The translations under genes were made by a program, and so were the position numbers. Below are positions 15,512 to 24,365 of a DNA stretch of 64,000 nucleotides, piece by piece. The first letter of the stretch is position 1. Every line of letters begins with the position of its first letter. Under the pieces are notes generated by a model that was not told the DNA's origin, ran no database searches, and saw only the letters and a list, made by a program, of their open reading frames with translations. Source of the stretch: Schaalia dentiphila ATCC 17982 (lineage in GTDB: Bacteria > Actinomycetota > Actinomycetes > Actinomycetales > Actinomycetaceae); the NCBI RefSeq assembly GCF_000154225.1, contig NZ_DS264586.1, forward strand, positions 464,527-528,526, written 5' to 3'.

Positions 15512-16351
15512 TCAGAACTCCTCGTAGTACTCCGGGTTCTGGTCGGCCTGGCGGCCGTCGGGGCGGCCAAGCGCACTGATCGCCGCCATCTGCTCGGATG
15601 ACAAAGAGAATGAGAAGATATCGAGGTTTTCGCGCTGGCGCTCAGGGTTACCGGACTTGGGCAGGGGCATCGTGCCGAGCTGGTAGTGCCAGCGCAGGAT
15701 GAGACGCGACGGGGACACACCTACCCCGGATGCCAGGGCGACGATCGCGGGGTCTTCGACGATACGCCACTTGCGGCCCAGGGGACTCCATGATTCGGTG
15801 AGCACGCCGACCTGCGCGTGATACTCCAGCGCGGCGGCCTGCGGGAAGTAGGGGTGCAGCTCGATCTGGTTGACGCTCGGGTATTCGCCGGTCTCGGCGT
15901 GCACGCGCTCAAGGTGCTCGGGCAGGAAGTTGCAGACGCCGACGGATCGAATGAGGCCGCGGTCGCGGGCCTCCAGCAGGGCCTGGAAGGCCTCGACGTA
16001 GAGGCCGTGCTTGGGGTTGGGCCAGTGGATCAGGTACATGTCCCAATAGTCCAGGCCCGCGCGCATGAGGGATTCTTCGAGCGTGTAGACGGCCTCGTCG
16101 TAGCGCTGGTGGCGTCCGGGGAGTTTGGAGACCAGGCGCAGTTCCTCGCGGGGGATGCCGCAGCGGCGCACGGCAGCACCGAGGGCGCCCTCGTTCTCAT
16201 AGTTGAAGGCGCTATCGAGCATGCGATACCCGGCCTCGATGCCCGAGACCATTGAGGACACGCCCGAGGCACCACGTAGGTTGTAGGTCCCCAGCGCGAT
16301 CGCGGGAACGTCCAGGCCATCGTTCAGGGTGTATGCGGGGATCTCACTCAT
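15512..16351 (-). CDS. aldo/keto reductase
   Basis: This 279-aa NADPH-dependent oxidoreductase has the family tetrad in place: D46, Y51 (MLDSAFNYEN), K76 (LVSKLPGR) and H109 (YLIHWPN). The NQIELHPYFPQ and LRWHYQLGTMPLPKSGNPER segments, the latter binding the 2'-phosphate of NADPH, are typical. It resembles the 2,5-diketo-D-gluconate reductase group. The physiological carbonyl substrate is unknown. It is divergent from the M18 peptidase gene. A paralogue lies at 29724-30602. Confidence 0.9.
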   Translation of the reverse strand: MSEIPAYTLNDGLDVPAIALGTYNLRGASGVSSMVSGIEAGYRMLDSAFNYENEGALGAAVRRCGIPREELRLVSKLPGRHQRYDEAVYTLEESLMRAGLDYWDMYLIHWPNPKHGLYVEAFQALLEARDRGLIRSVGVCNFLPEHLERVHAETGEYPSVNQIELHPYFPQAAALEYHAQVGVLTESWSPLGRKWRIVEDPAIVALASGVGVSPSRLILRWHYQLGTMPLPKSGNPERQRENLDIFSFSLSSEQMAAISALGRPDGRQADQNPEYYEEF

Positions 16352-16398
16352 GTGTCAATCGTAGGCCTCGCCCCGCGCGGCGTTCTACCATGGGAGGT

Positions 16399-17703
16399 AT
16401 GGCACAGCTTGAACTGGACGAGGTCCACGCGAACGCGGTGGACTATCAGCATTTCCTCCTTGATTCTCCTTCTCCCTATCACGCGGCCGAGGTCGTGGCA
16501 CAGCGCCTGGTGGACGCCGGCTTTACGCGCGTCGACGAGAAGGGCGCGTGGGACGCGTCCCCGGGCGGTCATGTGATGGTACGCGGTGGCGCGGTCGCCG
16601 CGTGGTTCGTGCCCGAGACAGTTGACGACGACGCGGGCTTTCGCATCGTGGGCGCGCACACGGATTCACCGGCGTTCTCGGTGAAGCCATCGGTACAGTC
16701 GACGACGCCGGACGGCTGGGGCCAGATTGACGTCGAGGTGTACGGCGGCATGATGTGGAACTCGTGGCTGGATCGTGAGCTGACGCTGGCGGGCCGCCTG
16801 GTGTTGAATAGCGGCGAGGTCGTCTTGGCTCGCACGGGCCCGATTGCGCGCATCCCGCAGCTGGCGATTCACCTGGATCGCGACGTAAATCCGGGCGGGC
16901 TGAAGCTGGATCCGCAGAAGCACCTGCACCCGGTATGGACGGTGGATAACCCGTACGGCAACGTGCTGGAGTACGTGGCGCGCACGGCAGGCCTGGATGA
17001 CGCGTCGCAGGTTGCGGCGTTCGACCTGATCCTCACGCCCAGCCAGGGACCGGGTTTCTTTGGTGATAAGGGCCAGTTCATCGCGGCCTCGCGCCAGGAC
17101 AACCTGTCGAGCGTGCACCCGGGTCTGGTGGCCTTGGAGCGCCTGGCCGCGCAGGGTACACCCGCGGGCGGCGATGTCACGGTGTTCATGTGCTTCGATC
17201 ACGAGGAGGTGGGCTCGGAGTCTCGCACGGGTGCGGCTGGCCCGATCCTGGAGACGGTGTTGCGCCGCACGGCGAAGGCGCTGGGCCGCGACGAGGACGG
17301 TTTCGAGCGGATGCTCGCGGCCTCGTCGTGCGTGAGCGCGGACGCGGCGCATTCGGTGCACCCGAACTATGCGGGGCACCACGATCCGGATAACCGTCCG
17401 ATGATGGGCCGCGGCCCGGTCATCAAGATCAACTCGAAGCAGCGTTACGCGACGGACGCGGAGGGCATCGCCCTGTGGAATCGTGCGTGCGCGGCGGCGG
17501 GTGTTTCTTCGCAGAACTTCGTGGGTAACAACGCGATGCCGTGCGGGACGACGATCGGCCCGATCACGGCGACCCGTCTAGGGATCCTGACGGTGGACGT
17601 GGGCGTGGGCCTGCTGTCGATGCACTCGGCGCGCGAGATGAGCCATGTAGATGATCTCCTCGACCTCGCCCGGGTCCTCGAGGCGTACTGGCAGGGCGCC
17701 TGA
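16399..17703 (+). CDS. M18-family aspartyl aminopeptidase
   Basis: The protein is about 434 aa, the usual length for this zinc aminopeptidase, which trims N-terminal residues (often acidic ones) from peptides in the cytoplasm. Metal and active-site segments are present: VGAHTDSPAFSVKP, CFDHEEVGSESRTGAAGP and SMHSAREMSH. The SCVSADAAHSVHPNY segment is also characteristic of M18. The start is uncertain between ATG 16390 and ATG 16399. I favour MAQLELDEVHANAVDY at 16399, though a GGAGG lies too close to it to be a normal ribosome-binding site. Confidence 0.92.
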   Translation: MAQLELDEVHANAVDYQHFLLDSPSPYHAAEVVAQRLVDAGFTRVDEKGAWDASPGGHVMVRGGAVAAWFVPETVDDDAGFRIVGAHTDSPAFSVKPSVQSTTPDGWGQIDVEVYGGMMWNSWLDRELTLAGRLVLNSGEVVLARTGPIARIPQLAIHLDRDVNPGGLKLDPQKHLHPVWTVDNPYGNVLEYVARTAGLDDASQVAAFDLILTPSQGPGFFGDKGQFIAASRQDNLSSVHPGLVALERLAAQGTPAGGDVTVFMCFDHEEVGSESRTGAAGPILETVLRRTAKALGRDEDGFERMLAASSCVSADAAHSVHPNYAGHHDPDNRPMMGRGPVIKINSKQRYATDAEGIALWNRACAAAGVSSQNFVGNNAMPCGTTIGPITATRLGILTVDVGVGLLSMHSAREMSHVDDLLDLARVLEAYWQGA

Positions 17704-17793
17704 CGCCCGCGCGCGGCGAGCCCGAAGGGTGAAGCCGTGCGCGCGGCACCCGCAGCAGGGCGCCTGACGCCCGGGGTGCCTGAGCGCACGAAG

Positions 17794-17832
17794 TATCCCC
17801 GGCCTCGTCGGTCATGGACGAGGCCGGGGATA
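17794..17832 (+). terminator. bidirectional terminator between the M18 peptidase and ohr
   Basis: A perfect 16-bp inverted repeat (17794-17809 with 17817-17832, 7-nt loop) lies between the convergent genes. Confidence 0.85.
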
Positions 17833-17861
17833 CTAATGACGAGCGAGTGGCTCGGGCGCGC

Positions 17862-18293
17862 TCAGAGAGCGGCGACCGCGGTGACGGTGACGGGCACGTT
17901 GCCGCGCGTGGCCTTGGAGTAGGGGCACAGCTGGTGGGCGCGGTCGACGAGGGCCTGGGCACGGTCGAGCTCGACGCCGGGGATGAAGACCTTGATGTCG
18001 GCGGTGAGGGCGAAGGAGTCGCCCTCGGGGCCGAGGCCGATCGTGGTGCGCACGACGGAGTCCTTGGTGTCGATGCCGAGTTCTTTGGCGGCCAGGCCCA
18101 TGGCGCCCTGGAAGCAGGCGCCGTAGCCCATGGCGAAGAGGGCTTCGGGGTTGGGGCCGTCGCCGGGGCCGCCCAGTTCCTTGGGGGCGCGCATAACGTG
18201 GCTGATGCCGAGCGCGGGGACGGAGGAGGTGCCGGCGCGACCACCGGTGGAGTCGGCGGTGACGGCGTAAACGATCTCGTTAGGTGTATCCAT
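17862..18293 (-). CDS. ohr: organic hydroperoxide resistance protein (Ohr/OsmC family)
   Basis: This 143-aa thiol peroxidase should reduce organic hydroperoxides, using a cysteine pair. C60 (GYGACFQGA) and C123 (QLCPYSKATRGN) sit in the canonical Ohr contexts, and the length is typical. It stands alone. No OhrR regulator is adjacent, but a 12-bp palindrome GGACTTCAGTCC lies 17 nt upstream of the start (18311-18322) and could be an operator. Confidence 0.9.
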   Translation of the reverse strand: MDTPNEIVYAVTADSTGGRAGTSSVPALGISHVMRAPKELGGPGDGPNPEALFAMGYGACFQGAMGLAAKELGIDTKDSVVRTTIGLGPEGDSFALTADIKVFIPGVELDRAQALVDRAHQLCPYSKATRGNVPVTVTAVAAL

Positions 18294-18403
18294 GACCCTA
18301 TTTCACCACTAGGACTTCAGTCCCGCAAGGGGTTTGACAAAAATACAAGCGTTATCGCGCTCACCTCGACGAGGCAGGGACGTGCCCCTCCACTCACGCG
18401 AGG

Positions 18404-18925
18404 TCAGGCGGTGAGGAAGTCCGCGTCGGGGCGGGCGCTCAGCGCCTTGGCGACGGCGCGGCGGAAGCGGTCGTTCATGGGAGGGAGCTGGTCGCCGCGG
18501 AAGAACGTGGTCTCGCTGTTTTCGCCGTCGGCGGGGCTCGGCTCGCCGCTCACCCACTGCGCGGCGAAAGCGACGTCCAGGTAGGTGGTGACGTCTCCGT
18601 TGTAGTAGGTGACGGGACCGACGACCTCGACGGAGAGAAGGCGGCGCACCTCAATGCGAACGTCGGCTTCCTCCAAGGCCTCGCGCGCGGCGGCGATCGC
18701 GGGCTCCTCACCCGGGTCGACGATGCCGGTCACGGGGGTCCAGGCGCCGTTATCTGAGCGGCGCACGCACAGGATCTCGACCGCCTCGGGAGCAAGGGGG
18801 TGCTCCCAGTCGATCGCCGCCCGACCGGGGGCGGGACGCAGGATAACGACGGTCGTGCCGGGCATCCACAGGGGCGCATGACCGACATGACGGCGCAGTT
18901 CGAGGACGAAGTCAGGGGTAGCCAT
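18404..18925 (-). CDS. Nudix hydrolase
   Basis: The 173-aa protein carries a full Nudix box, GIVDPGEEPAIAAAREALEEADV (G-x5-E-x7-R-E-x2-E-E), near residues 66-88, so it should cleave a nucleoside diphosphate linked to another moiety. The ILCVRRSDNGAWTPVTGIVDPGE context resembles MutT/ADP-ribose-type sanitising enzymes. The substrate is not deducible. It lies 18 nt downstream of the AspT-like transporter gene on the same strand and may be co-transcribed. Confidence 0.88.
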   Translation of the reverse strand: MATPDFVLELRRHVGHAPLWMPGTTVVILRPAPGRAAIDWEHPLAPEAVEILCVRRSDNGAWTPVTGIVDPGEEPAIAAAREALEEADVRIEVRRLLSVEVVGPVTYYNGDVTTYLDVAFAAQWVSGEPSPADGENSETTFFRGDQLPPMNDRFRRAVAKALSARPDADFLTA

Positions 18926-18943
18926 AGCCCCAGTCTACGGCGC

Positions 18944-20518
18944 TCACAGGAAGGAGGTGATGAGCGGCAGGAGCAGGATCTTGACGATAATCGCGAAGGC
19001 GAAGAGGGTCGCGTAGGCGGCCTCAATGCGCTCGTCGGTGACGCGGGCATTGGCAGCCTGCAGGACTGCCGGCTGGCCAAGGAATCCCGCGATGCCGCCG
19101 GCGGCGCGCGCGGAGGACAGGCCGATGAACTTCGCGCCGAGAGCCTGGATAACGCAGCAGACGACGACCATGACGGCGGCGAGGAGTGCGGCGCGCCAGC
19201 CCTCAGGGCTGCCGAGCAGGCTCGCGAACTGCGGGCCGGCATTCAGGCCGAGGGCGGCAAGGAAGAGCATGAGGCCGATCTGTCGGATCGTCAGGTTTGC
19301 GGCGGCGGGCAGGGTCCACACGAGGGGTCCGGTGCGACGCAGTGCGCCGAGCAGCATACCGACGATCAGGGGGCCGGCTGCGGCGCCCAGCTGGAAGCCC
19401 TGGCCGCCGGGCAGCGGGAAGGAGACGATACCCAGGAGCAGGCCGAGGACGAGGCCGATACCGAAAGCCATGCCATCAACCTCGGCGACGCGGCGCTCGG
19501 AGTCGCCGAGCCACTCGGCGATGTCGTCGAGCTCGTCCGTGGGAACGACGACGGCAACGTGATCGCCAAGCTGCAGGTCAAGGTCGTCGCGAGCCAGAAG
19601 GTCCAGGTCGCCTCGGCGCACGCGCGTGATGACAGCACCGAAGCGCTTGGTCACGTTCAGCTCGGAGACGCTGCGGCCGGCGACGTCGGGGTTGGACACA
19701 ACGATGCGCTCGAAGGCGAGGTCGGAACGGTCGTCCTCGAGATTGTGGTCGAGGATCTCGCCGACGAGGGGTGCCGCCTCCTTGATCGACGCGGGATCAC
19801 CGACCATGACGACGTGATCGCCGGGCAGCAGATCCTCGCCGGGAGCGGTGACGCGAGTGCGCCCGTCACGACGCAGGTAGGACAGGCGCACGCGCTGGTC
19901 GCGCCACGCCTCGATGTCGCGCGTGTTGATGTGCTTGGAGACATGAATACTGACGGCTTCCAGGGACGACCCCGCGAGGGAAGGCGTGTCCTTGGGGCCG
20001 ACCCACTTCCTCGTCACGGTGATCGTCACAATGAGAATGCCGCCGATGACGCCCACCGGATAGCCGAAGGCATAGCCGACCGCAGCATTGGGATCTCCCG
20101 TGAGGCGGGTAGCTGTATCGAGGGCGGGCGCAGCCGTCAGAGCACCCGTAAACAGGCCCGAGGTAAGGCCCGAAGACAGGCCGAGGAGGCGACCACCGAC
20201 GAGGGCGATGAGCGCGCCCACGACACACACGATTATCGTGAGAGCGAGGAGGTTCGTCTGCTTACGCAGATCCTGGAAGAACGTGGCGCCAGCGGAAATA
20301 CCGACGCAATAGACGAAGAACGCCAAGCCCATCGGCTGGACGATCGACATGTGGGTGCTGACAACCTCGGGATGCAGGGCCGAAACGGTCAGTCCCACGA
20401 AGAGGGCGCCGGCCGCTCCGAAGCGCAGCGGGCCGATCCGGATGGCCCCAATCGCCGCACCCAACGCAACGACGACAAACAGTGCGAGCAGGGGTGAAGA
20501 CGCGAAAAGAGAGGCCAT
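18944..20518 (-). CDS. AspT/YidE-type membrane transporter with two RCK_C domains
   Basis: This 524-aa integral membrane protein has the duplicated Asp-Al_Ex layout. An N-terminal set of helices begins MASLFASSPLLALFVVV. Two central cytoplasmic TrkA_C (RCK_C) domains follow (about residues 195-360), then a second helix bundle. The repeat signatures GLTSGLFTGALTAAPAL and AAGGIAGFLGQPAVLQAA are the conserved family segments in the two halves. Relatives exchange aspartate for alanine or succinate; the substrate here is unknown. I prefer the ATG at 20518 because family members start with this hydrophobic sequence, although an upstream in-frame ATG exists at 20566. Confidence 0.85.
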   Translation of the reverse strand: MASLFASSPLLALFVVVALGAAIGAIRIGPLRFGAAGALFVGLTVSALHPEVVSTHMSIVQPMGLAFFVYCVGISAGATFFQDLRKQTNLLALTIIVCVVGALIALVGGRLLGLSSGLTSGLFTGALTAAPALDTATRLTGDPNAAVGYAFGYPVGVIGGILIVTITVTRKWVGPKDTPSLAGSSLEAVSIHVSKHINTRDIEAWRDQRVRLSYLRRDGRTRVTAPGEDLLPGDHVVMVGDPASIKEAAPLVGEILDHNLEDDRSDLAFERIVVSNPDVAGRSVSELNVTKRFGAVITRVRRGDLDLLARDDLDLQLGDHVAVVVPTDELDDIAEWLGDSERRVAEVDGMAFGIGLVLGLLLGIVSFPLPGGQGFQLGAAAGPLIVGMLLGALRRTGPLVWTLPAAANLTIRQIGLMLFLAALGLNAGPQFASLLGSPEGWRAALLAAVMVVVCCVIQALGAKFIGLSSARAAGGIAGFLGQPAVLQAANARVTDERIEAAYATLFAFAIIVKILLLPLITSFL

Positions 20519-20628
20519 AGCTTTCAGAGTACCTGTCGCGCGTCCGACGTTCCCCACGACTGTCATATTGCCTGCGTTATGGACCTCACGGATTGGTTAC
20601 ACTGGTGCCAGAAACTGAAAGGACGATC

Positions 20629-21117
20629 ATGTCTCAACCAGCACCCGGATGGTACCCCGACCCCGCAGGAAGCCAGCGCCTTCGCTGGTGGAGTGGCGGC
20701 GAGTGGACCGAACAATTCCACGATATGCCGCAGCTGGGAGCGCCTGTCGCGCAGCAAATGCCCGCAGACCAGACGGCGGGGCAGTACATGCCCGTCCAGT
20801 CGCAGGCCCCGACCGTTTCCTCCGCCCCCTACAATCCTTCGGGCGTCGCCCCGCAGCTGGGCACCGCTGGAATGGGCCCGCAGGCGGGAGACGCCGCTCC
20901 GAAGACCGGTCGCGGATGGGTCATCGGCGCTATTGTCTCCGTCCTCCTCATGGTCGTTTTCTTCGGCACGATGGTGTACGCGGGCATACAGCTGCGCGCT
21001 CAGAACGTCGAGTGGCGCGACGTGCAGGACCAGCGCAACTCCACAAAGATCAGCCTCGACCACAAGCAGGATGAACTCGACAAGGTGAAGAAAGAACTCG
21101 AGGAGGCACAGAAGTGA
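20629..21117 (+). CDS. DUF2510 single-pass membrane protein, module 1 protein A
   Basis: The 162-aa protein opens with a DUF2510 motif (PGWYPDPAGSQRLRWWSGGEWT, residues 6-27). A Pro/Gln-rich linker, one transmembrane helix (about 97-119) and a short coiled coil ending in KKELEEAQK follow. I placed the start at ATG 20629, where AAAGGA lies 5 nt upstream. The stop overlaps the next gene's GTG by 4 nt (GTGA). It is the first of three A/B gene pairs in tandem. DUF2510 is a short WW-like motif found in actinobacterial membrane proteins. Function is unknown. Confidence 0.85.
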   Translation: MSQPAPGWYPDPAGSQRLRWWSGGEWTEQFHDMPQLGAPVAQQMPADQTAGQYMPVQSQAPTVSSAPYNPSGVAPQLGTAGMGPQAGDAAPKTGRGWVIGAIVSVLLMVVFFGTMVYAGIQLRAQNVEWRDVQDQRNSTKISLDHKQDELDKVKKELEEAQK

Positions 21118-21824
21118 GCTACGGAGTCCAGCCCCCGGCGAAGAAGCCCTCCAGCCTTCCTAGGATCCTGACGATCATCTGCTCGGTTCTTGCCGTCATC
21201 TTCCTCCTTGTCAGCGCCACCATGTACGTCAGCGCTCGCTCGAAGGCGCAGGAGATTGAGGATATGCGGGCCGAGATCCAGTCCGCGGACGCTAAGACCG
21301 TGGAAATCGACAGCGAGATCACGTCCACTAACGAGCAGATCGCCGCGGCCAAGGCGAAGAAGGATGGTCAGGAGTGGTGCGATGACGTCACCCGCGAGAA
21401 TGCCGAGCTCGACAAGCTCCGCTCGCAAGGTAACGCTCTCAAGTCGATGAAGCAGCCCACGCGCGAAGCTGTCCAAAAACTGTGCCCCGAAAAGAAGTCC
21501 TTCGCTGAAGCTTTCGCAAAAGACGCCAAAAAAGGAATGATCGGTCCCGAGAGCATGCAGTGCCTGATCGACGGCAATACCATGACGTTTAACGCGACCA
21601 TCAAGATTGATGCACCCTCGGTCCTCGCGCTTGGCGACATGGATGTTACCGTTGAGGCTTTTGCCGCTGATCACCCAATCACTGATTCCGACACATCGAT
21701 CGGCTCGACAGTCGTGTCTGTGTCCTCGAGCGGAACAGGGCCCCTGTCCGTGACCCTACCGGGCTCCGGCAATGAGACCGACTGCGCCCTCAAGCCGGTA
21801 CGCATCTGGCCCACCGGTCTGTGA
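21114..21824 (+). CDS. unknown envelope protein, module 1 protein B
   Basis: This 236-aa protein has an N-terminal membrane anchor (about residues 17-40) and a coiled coil (about 42-84). An extracytoplasmic domain begins at QEWCDD (C89) and ends in IWPTGL. Its cysteines (EWC, KLC, MQC, DCA) match positions in the B proteins of modules 2 and 3, which suggests disulfides outside the cell. The gene begins with GTG inside the stop of its A partner. No known family is recognised. Confidence 0.8.
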   Translation: MSYGVQPPAKKPSSLPRILTIICSVLAVIFLLVSATMYVSARSKAQEIEDMRAEIQSADAKTVEIDSEITSTNEQIAAAKAKKDGQEWCDDVTRENAELDKLRSQGNALKSMKQPTREAVQKLCPEKKSFAEAFAKDAKKGMIGPESMQCLIDGNTMTFNATIKIDAPSVLALGDMDVTVEAFAADHPITDSDTSIGSTVVSVSSSGTGPLSVTLPGSGNETDCALKPVRIWPTGL

Positions 21825-21869
21825 GCGCCGTATTCACAGCTGTCTCCTGACACGAGAGAAGGAATCACG

Positions 21870-22433
21870 ATGAGTGAGCCTGCGGAAGGCTGGTACGCCG
21901 ACCCCAGCGGCACAAACCAGCTGCGCTGGTGGGACGGCCACGCGTGGACAGACTACGTCGAGCCGTACGAGGCACCGGCGCCCTCTCCTGAGGACGTTGA
22001 GGTCGCAGTTCCGGCGGTGGACGAGGCCTTCCCGGCTTCGTCCCCCGAGGAGCGGGCCGTCACTTCCGCCGGTACACCCATCCCCATGCCCGAGGCCTCC
22101 CTCCCGCAGGAGGTCACCCCGGCCTCGTCGGTAGCGGAGGCACCGGTCGCACCGATTCCGATGCCCGGCTCCCCCGTCGATGAAAAAGACAGCAACGAGA
22201 CGGATGCACCCGAGAAGAGCGGAACGCTCAAGTGGGTTCTCGCATGCGCAGCATCGTGGGTGCTCGTCGCGGTGTTCATTACCGTGCTCGTCATCGTCTG
22301 GTCGCACCTGGGGGCCAGCGGCCGCATCCAGGAGAACGCAAAGAGCCGCGCCGAGACCGCCCAGAGTGAGCTCGACACGGCCCGCTCCACGCTCGAGTCC
22401 ATCAACCAGCAGCTCCAGGAGGCCACCAAGTGA
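21870..22433 (+). CDS. DUF2510 single-pass membrane protein, module 2 protein A
   Basis: This 187-aa paralogue of the module 1 A protein has the DUF2510 motif at residues 7-27 (GWYADPSGTNQLRWWDGHAWT). A long acidic/Pro-rich linker, a transmembrane helix (about 121-144) and a coiled coil ending QLQEATK follow. A GAGAGAAGGA ribosome-binding site precedes the ATG, 45 nt after module 1 ends. Its last codon overlaps the B gene by GTGA, as in module 1. Confidence 0.85.
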   Translation: MSEPAEGWYADPSGTNQLRWWDGHAWTDYVEPYEAPAPSPEDVEVAVPAVDEAFPASSPEERAVTSAGTPIPMPEASLPQEVTPASSVAEAPVAPIPMPGSPVDEKDSNETDAPEKSGTLKWVLACAASWVLVAVFITVLVIVWSHLGASGRIQENAKSRAETAQSELDTARSTLESINQQLQEATK

Positions 22434-23122
22434 GCGCTCCCGCACCCCTGCGTGCCGCGACCGTCGCGGGGGCCATCCTCGCCACGGCGTTCATCGTCCT
22501 CTCCGCCATTGTCGGGGGCATCAACGCGTGGCGCACACATTCTGCATCCACGTACGAGGCACAGGCTGAGCAGGCCCAGTCCGACAAGGCCGCGGTCGAT
22601 CAGCAGATCACGGAGGCAAAGGCCGCGCTGGATGCCGCCACCGTGCGCAAGGATGCTGAGAGCTGGTGTGACTCGATCACGCGCGAATCCGCCGCGTCGA
22701 TCCGAGACTCGCTCAAGACCTACGATTCGGCGACCCAGGCCACCAAGGACGCGATCCACGAACAGTGCGCGGCCAAGGAGACTCTCGCACAGGTCTACCG
22801 CACCAACAAGGACGCTGATTTCACCATCGCGGTGGGCGAATGCACAACCGACCAGGTGACAACCACGGTCAATGGCACGCTCACGCTCAAGGACTCTTCC
22901 CTGATCGCGTCGCTGGGCACACTCGATGTGGAGATCAACGGGTTTACCGCGGACAAGGGGAAGAACCCCAGCCCCGGCTCACCGTACCAGGGCACGACGA
23001 CGATCACTCTGACGCCCGGCTCGCCCGCCACTTTCACGCTGTCGGTTCCCTACGATCCCGCGATGACCGATAAAACCGAGTGCGGCGCGACGATGACCAG
23101 CTGGTGGCCCTCCAACCTGTGA
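22430..23122 (+). CDS. unknown envelope protein, module 2 protein B
   Basis: This 230-aa paralogue of the module 1 B protein has a membrane anchor (about residues 10-32) and a coiled coil (about 38-75). It then has ESWCDSITRESA, EQCAAKETLAQ, GECTTDQVTT and a C-terminus ending SWWPSNL. The W-C start of the domain, the spacing of the next two cysteines and the aromatic-Pro C-terminal tail match the other B proteins. The GTG start overlaps its A partner. Confidence 0.8.
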   Translation: MSAPAPLRAATVAGAILATAFIVLSAIVGGINAWRTHSASTYEAQAEQAQSDKAAVDQQITEAKAALDAATVRKDAESWCDSITRESAASIRDSLKTYDSATQATKDAIHEQCAAKETLAQVYRTNKDADFTIAVGECTTDQVTTTVNGTLTLKDSSLIASLGTLDVEINGFTADKGKNPSPGSPYQGTTTITLTPGSPATFTLSVPYDPAMTDKTECGATMTSWWPSNL

Positions 23123-23206
23123 TGCACGGTGAATCCCGTCACCGCACCAAATCCAATTTTTTCGACTCCCATAGAATTGGGGGGACACAGTGAAAGGAGT
23201 TTCCCC

Positions 23207-23527
23207 GTGAGCACCCCACCCCCCAGCCTGCCTCAAGAACCGACCGGCATCCCCGTTCCCCCCGCCGGTCAGGTGCCGACTGCGCCGAGCCCCGCGGTCG
23301 CGGCCCCCACGCCGACGTTCACCCCGCTGACTGCCCCGCGCCCGCGCGCGACTGGCGGGCAGATCGCGATTGCCATCATCACGTCGGTCCTCGTCGTCCT
23401 CTTCGCCATTACGACCCTCATGGCCGCTGGCATCTACTCCATGAAGAGCAAGGACCTCACCGAGACCCAGGAAGAGCTCAGCACCGTCCAGCAGGAGCTT
23501 CAGGAAGCGCAGGAGGCCGCCAAGTGA
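23207..23527 (+). CDS. short single-pass membrane protein, module 3 protein A
   Basis: This 106-aa protein starts with GTG at 23207 (AAAGGAG about 8 nt upstream). It has lost the DUF2510 motif that the other two A proteins carry. It keeps a Pro-rich N-terminus, one transmembrane helix (about 52-76) and the coiled-coil tail LSTVQQELQEAQEAAK. It overlaps its B partner by GTGA. Loss of the motif while the rest is kept suggests that membrane anchoring and the coiled coil are the essential parts. Confidence 0.75.
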   Translation: MSTPPPSLPQEPTGIPVPPAGQVPTAPSPAVAAPTPTFTPLTAPRPRATGGQIAIAIITSVLVVLFAITTLMAAGIYSMKSKDLTETQEELSTVQQELQEAQEAAK

Positions 23528-24237
23528 GTGACAACAACATCCCCACGCCCGCGGCAACCACCCCGGCTCCCGTGACAGTCGCAACCAAGGCCCCTAAGAG
23601 CAAGGGACTGTCGATCTACAACCGCGTCGCGCTCGTCCTCCTCCTCGTCCTTGTCATCGCGACGACTACCCTGTTCACCTTCGCCGTCCAGAAGACGAAG
23701 GCACAGAAGGATATGCAGGATGAGATCCAGACGCTCACTGAGCAGAAGGATGCCCTCGCTGCCCCGGCCTGGTGCGCGCAGGTGACCCCGGACAACACCG
23801 ACAAGGTCGACGAGCTGTACTCCAAGTACGACAGGATGTCCTCGGCCGCTCAGGAAGCGGTGAAGAAGGAATGCAAGGATCGGGTTGACGCCGTCCAGTT
23901 GCTGAAGTTCAACGACGCGGAAAACGCGTTCACGATTGATTCTACCTGCGAGCTGGACGACGCTCAGACGACTCTGCACTGCTCCGTGGACGTCTCCCCC
24001 GCCAGCGACACGATGAAGACCAAGCTTGAAGCTTTCCAGACGACCGACCTGACGCTGAAGATCTGGTTTGACGAGTCGCAGTTTGTTCTCGGCACCCCGA
24101 ATCACGTCGTCGACGACGTCGCGACTGCGACGATGACGAAGGGCGAGAAGGTGAGCGTCGAATTCACGCTTCCCTTCGACACGAGCTGGGGCTCCCACTA
24201 CAAGGTCGAGGTCGCGAAGTACTTCCCGAACATGTGA
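23524..24237 (+). CDS. unknown envelope protein, module 3 protein B
   Basis: This 237-aa protein has a Pro/Thr/Ala-rich cytoplasmic N-terminus, a transmembrane anchor (about residues 33-54), a coiled coil and an outer domain starting APAWCAQVTPDN. It continues with KKECKDRVDAVQLL, DSTCELDDAQTTLHC and the tail YFPNM. The architecture and the first three cysteines match the B proteins of modules 1 and 2. The pair ends at a strong terminator 25 nt downstream. Confidence 0.8.
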   Translation: MSDNNIPTPAATTPAPVTVATKAPKSKGLSIYNRVALVLLLVLVIATTTLFTFAVQKTKAQKDMQDEIQTLTEQKDALAAPAWCAQVTPDNTDKVDELYSKYDRMSSAAQEAVKKECKDRVDAVQLLKFNDAENAFTIDSTCELDDAQTTLHCSVDVSPASDTMKTKLEAFQTTDLTLKIWFDESQFVLGTPNHVVDDVATATMTKGEKVSVEFTLPFDTSWGSHYKVEVAKYFPNM

Positions 24238-24262
24238 GCCAGGCACTCTCATCGAACGCACA

Positions 24263-24294
24263 GGTCCCGTCGCCCCATTCCGGGCGGCGGGACC
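24263..24294 (+). terminator. terminator after the three-module cluster
   Basis: A 13-bp stem with one G-T pair (24263-24275 with 24282-24294) follows the last B gene and faces the end of the convergent S4 gene. Confidence 0.8.
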
Positions 24295-24365
24295 ACGCGT
24301 ATTCACCAGAGGCAGGCGCGCGGTCCACATCGCGACGTACGCCTACCTCGGACTCGCTCGGGTGC

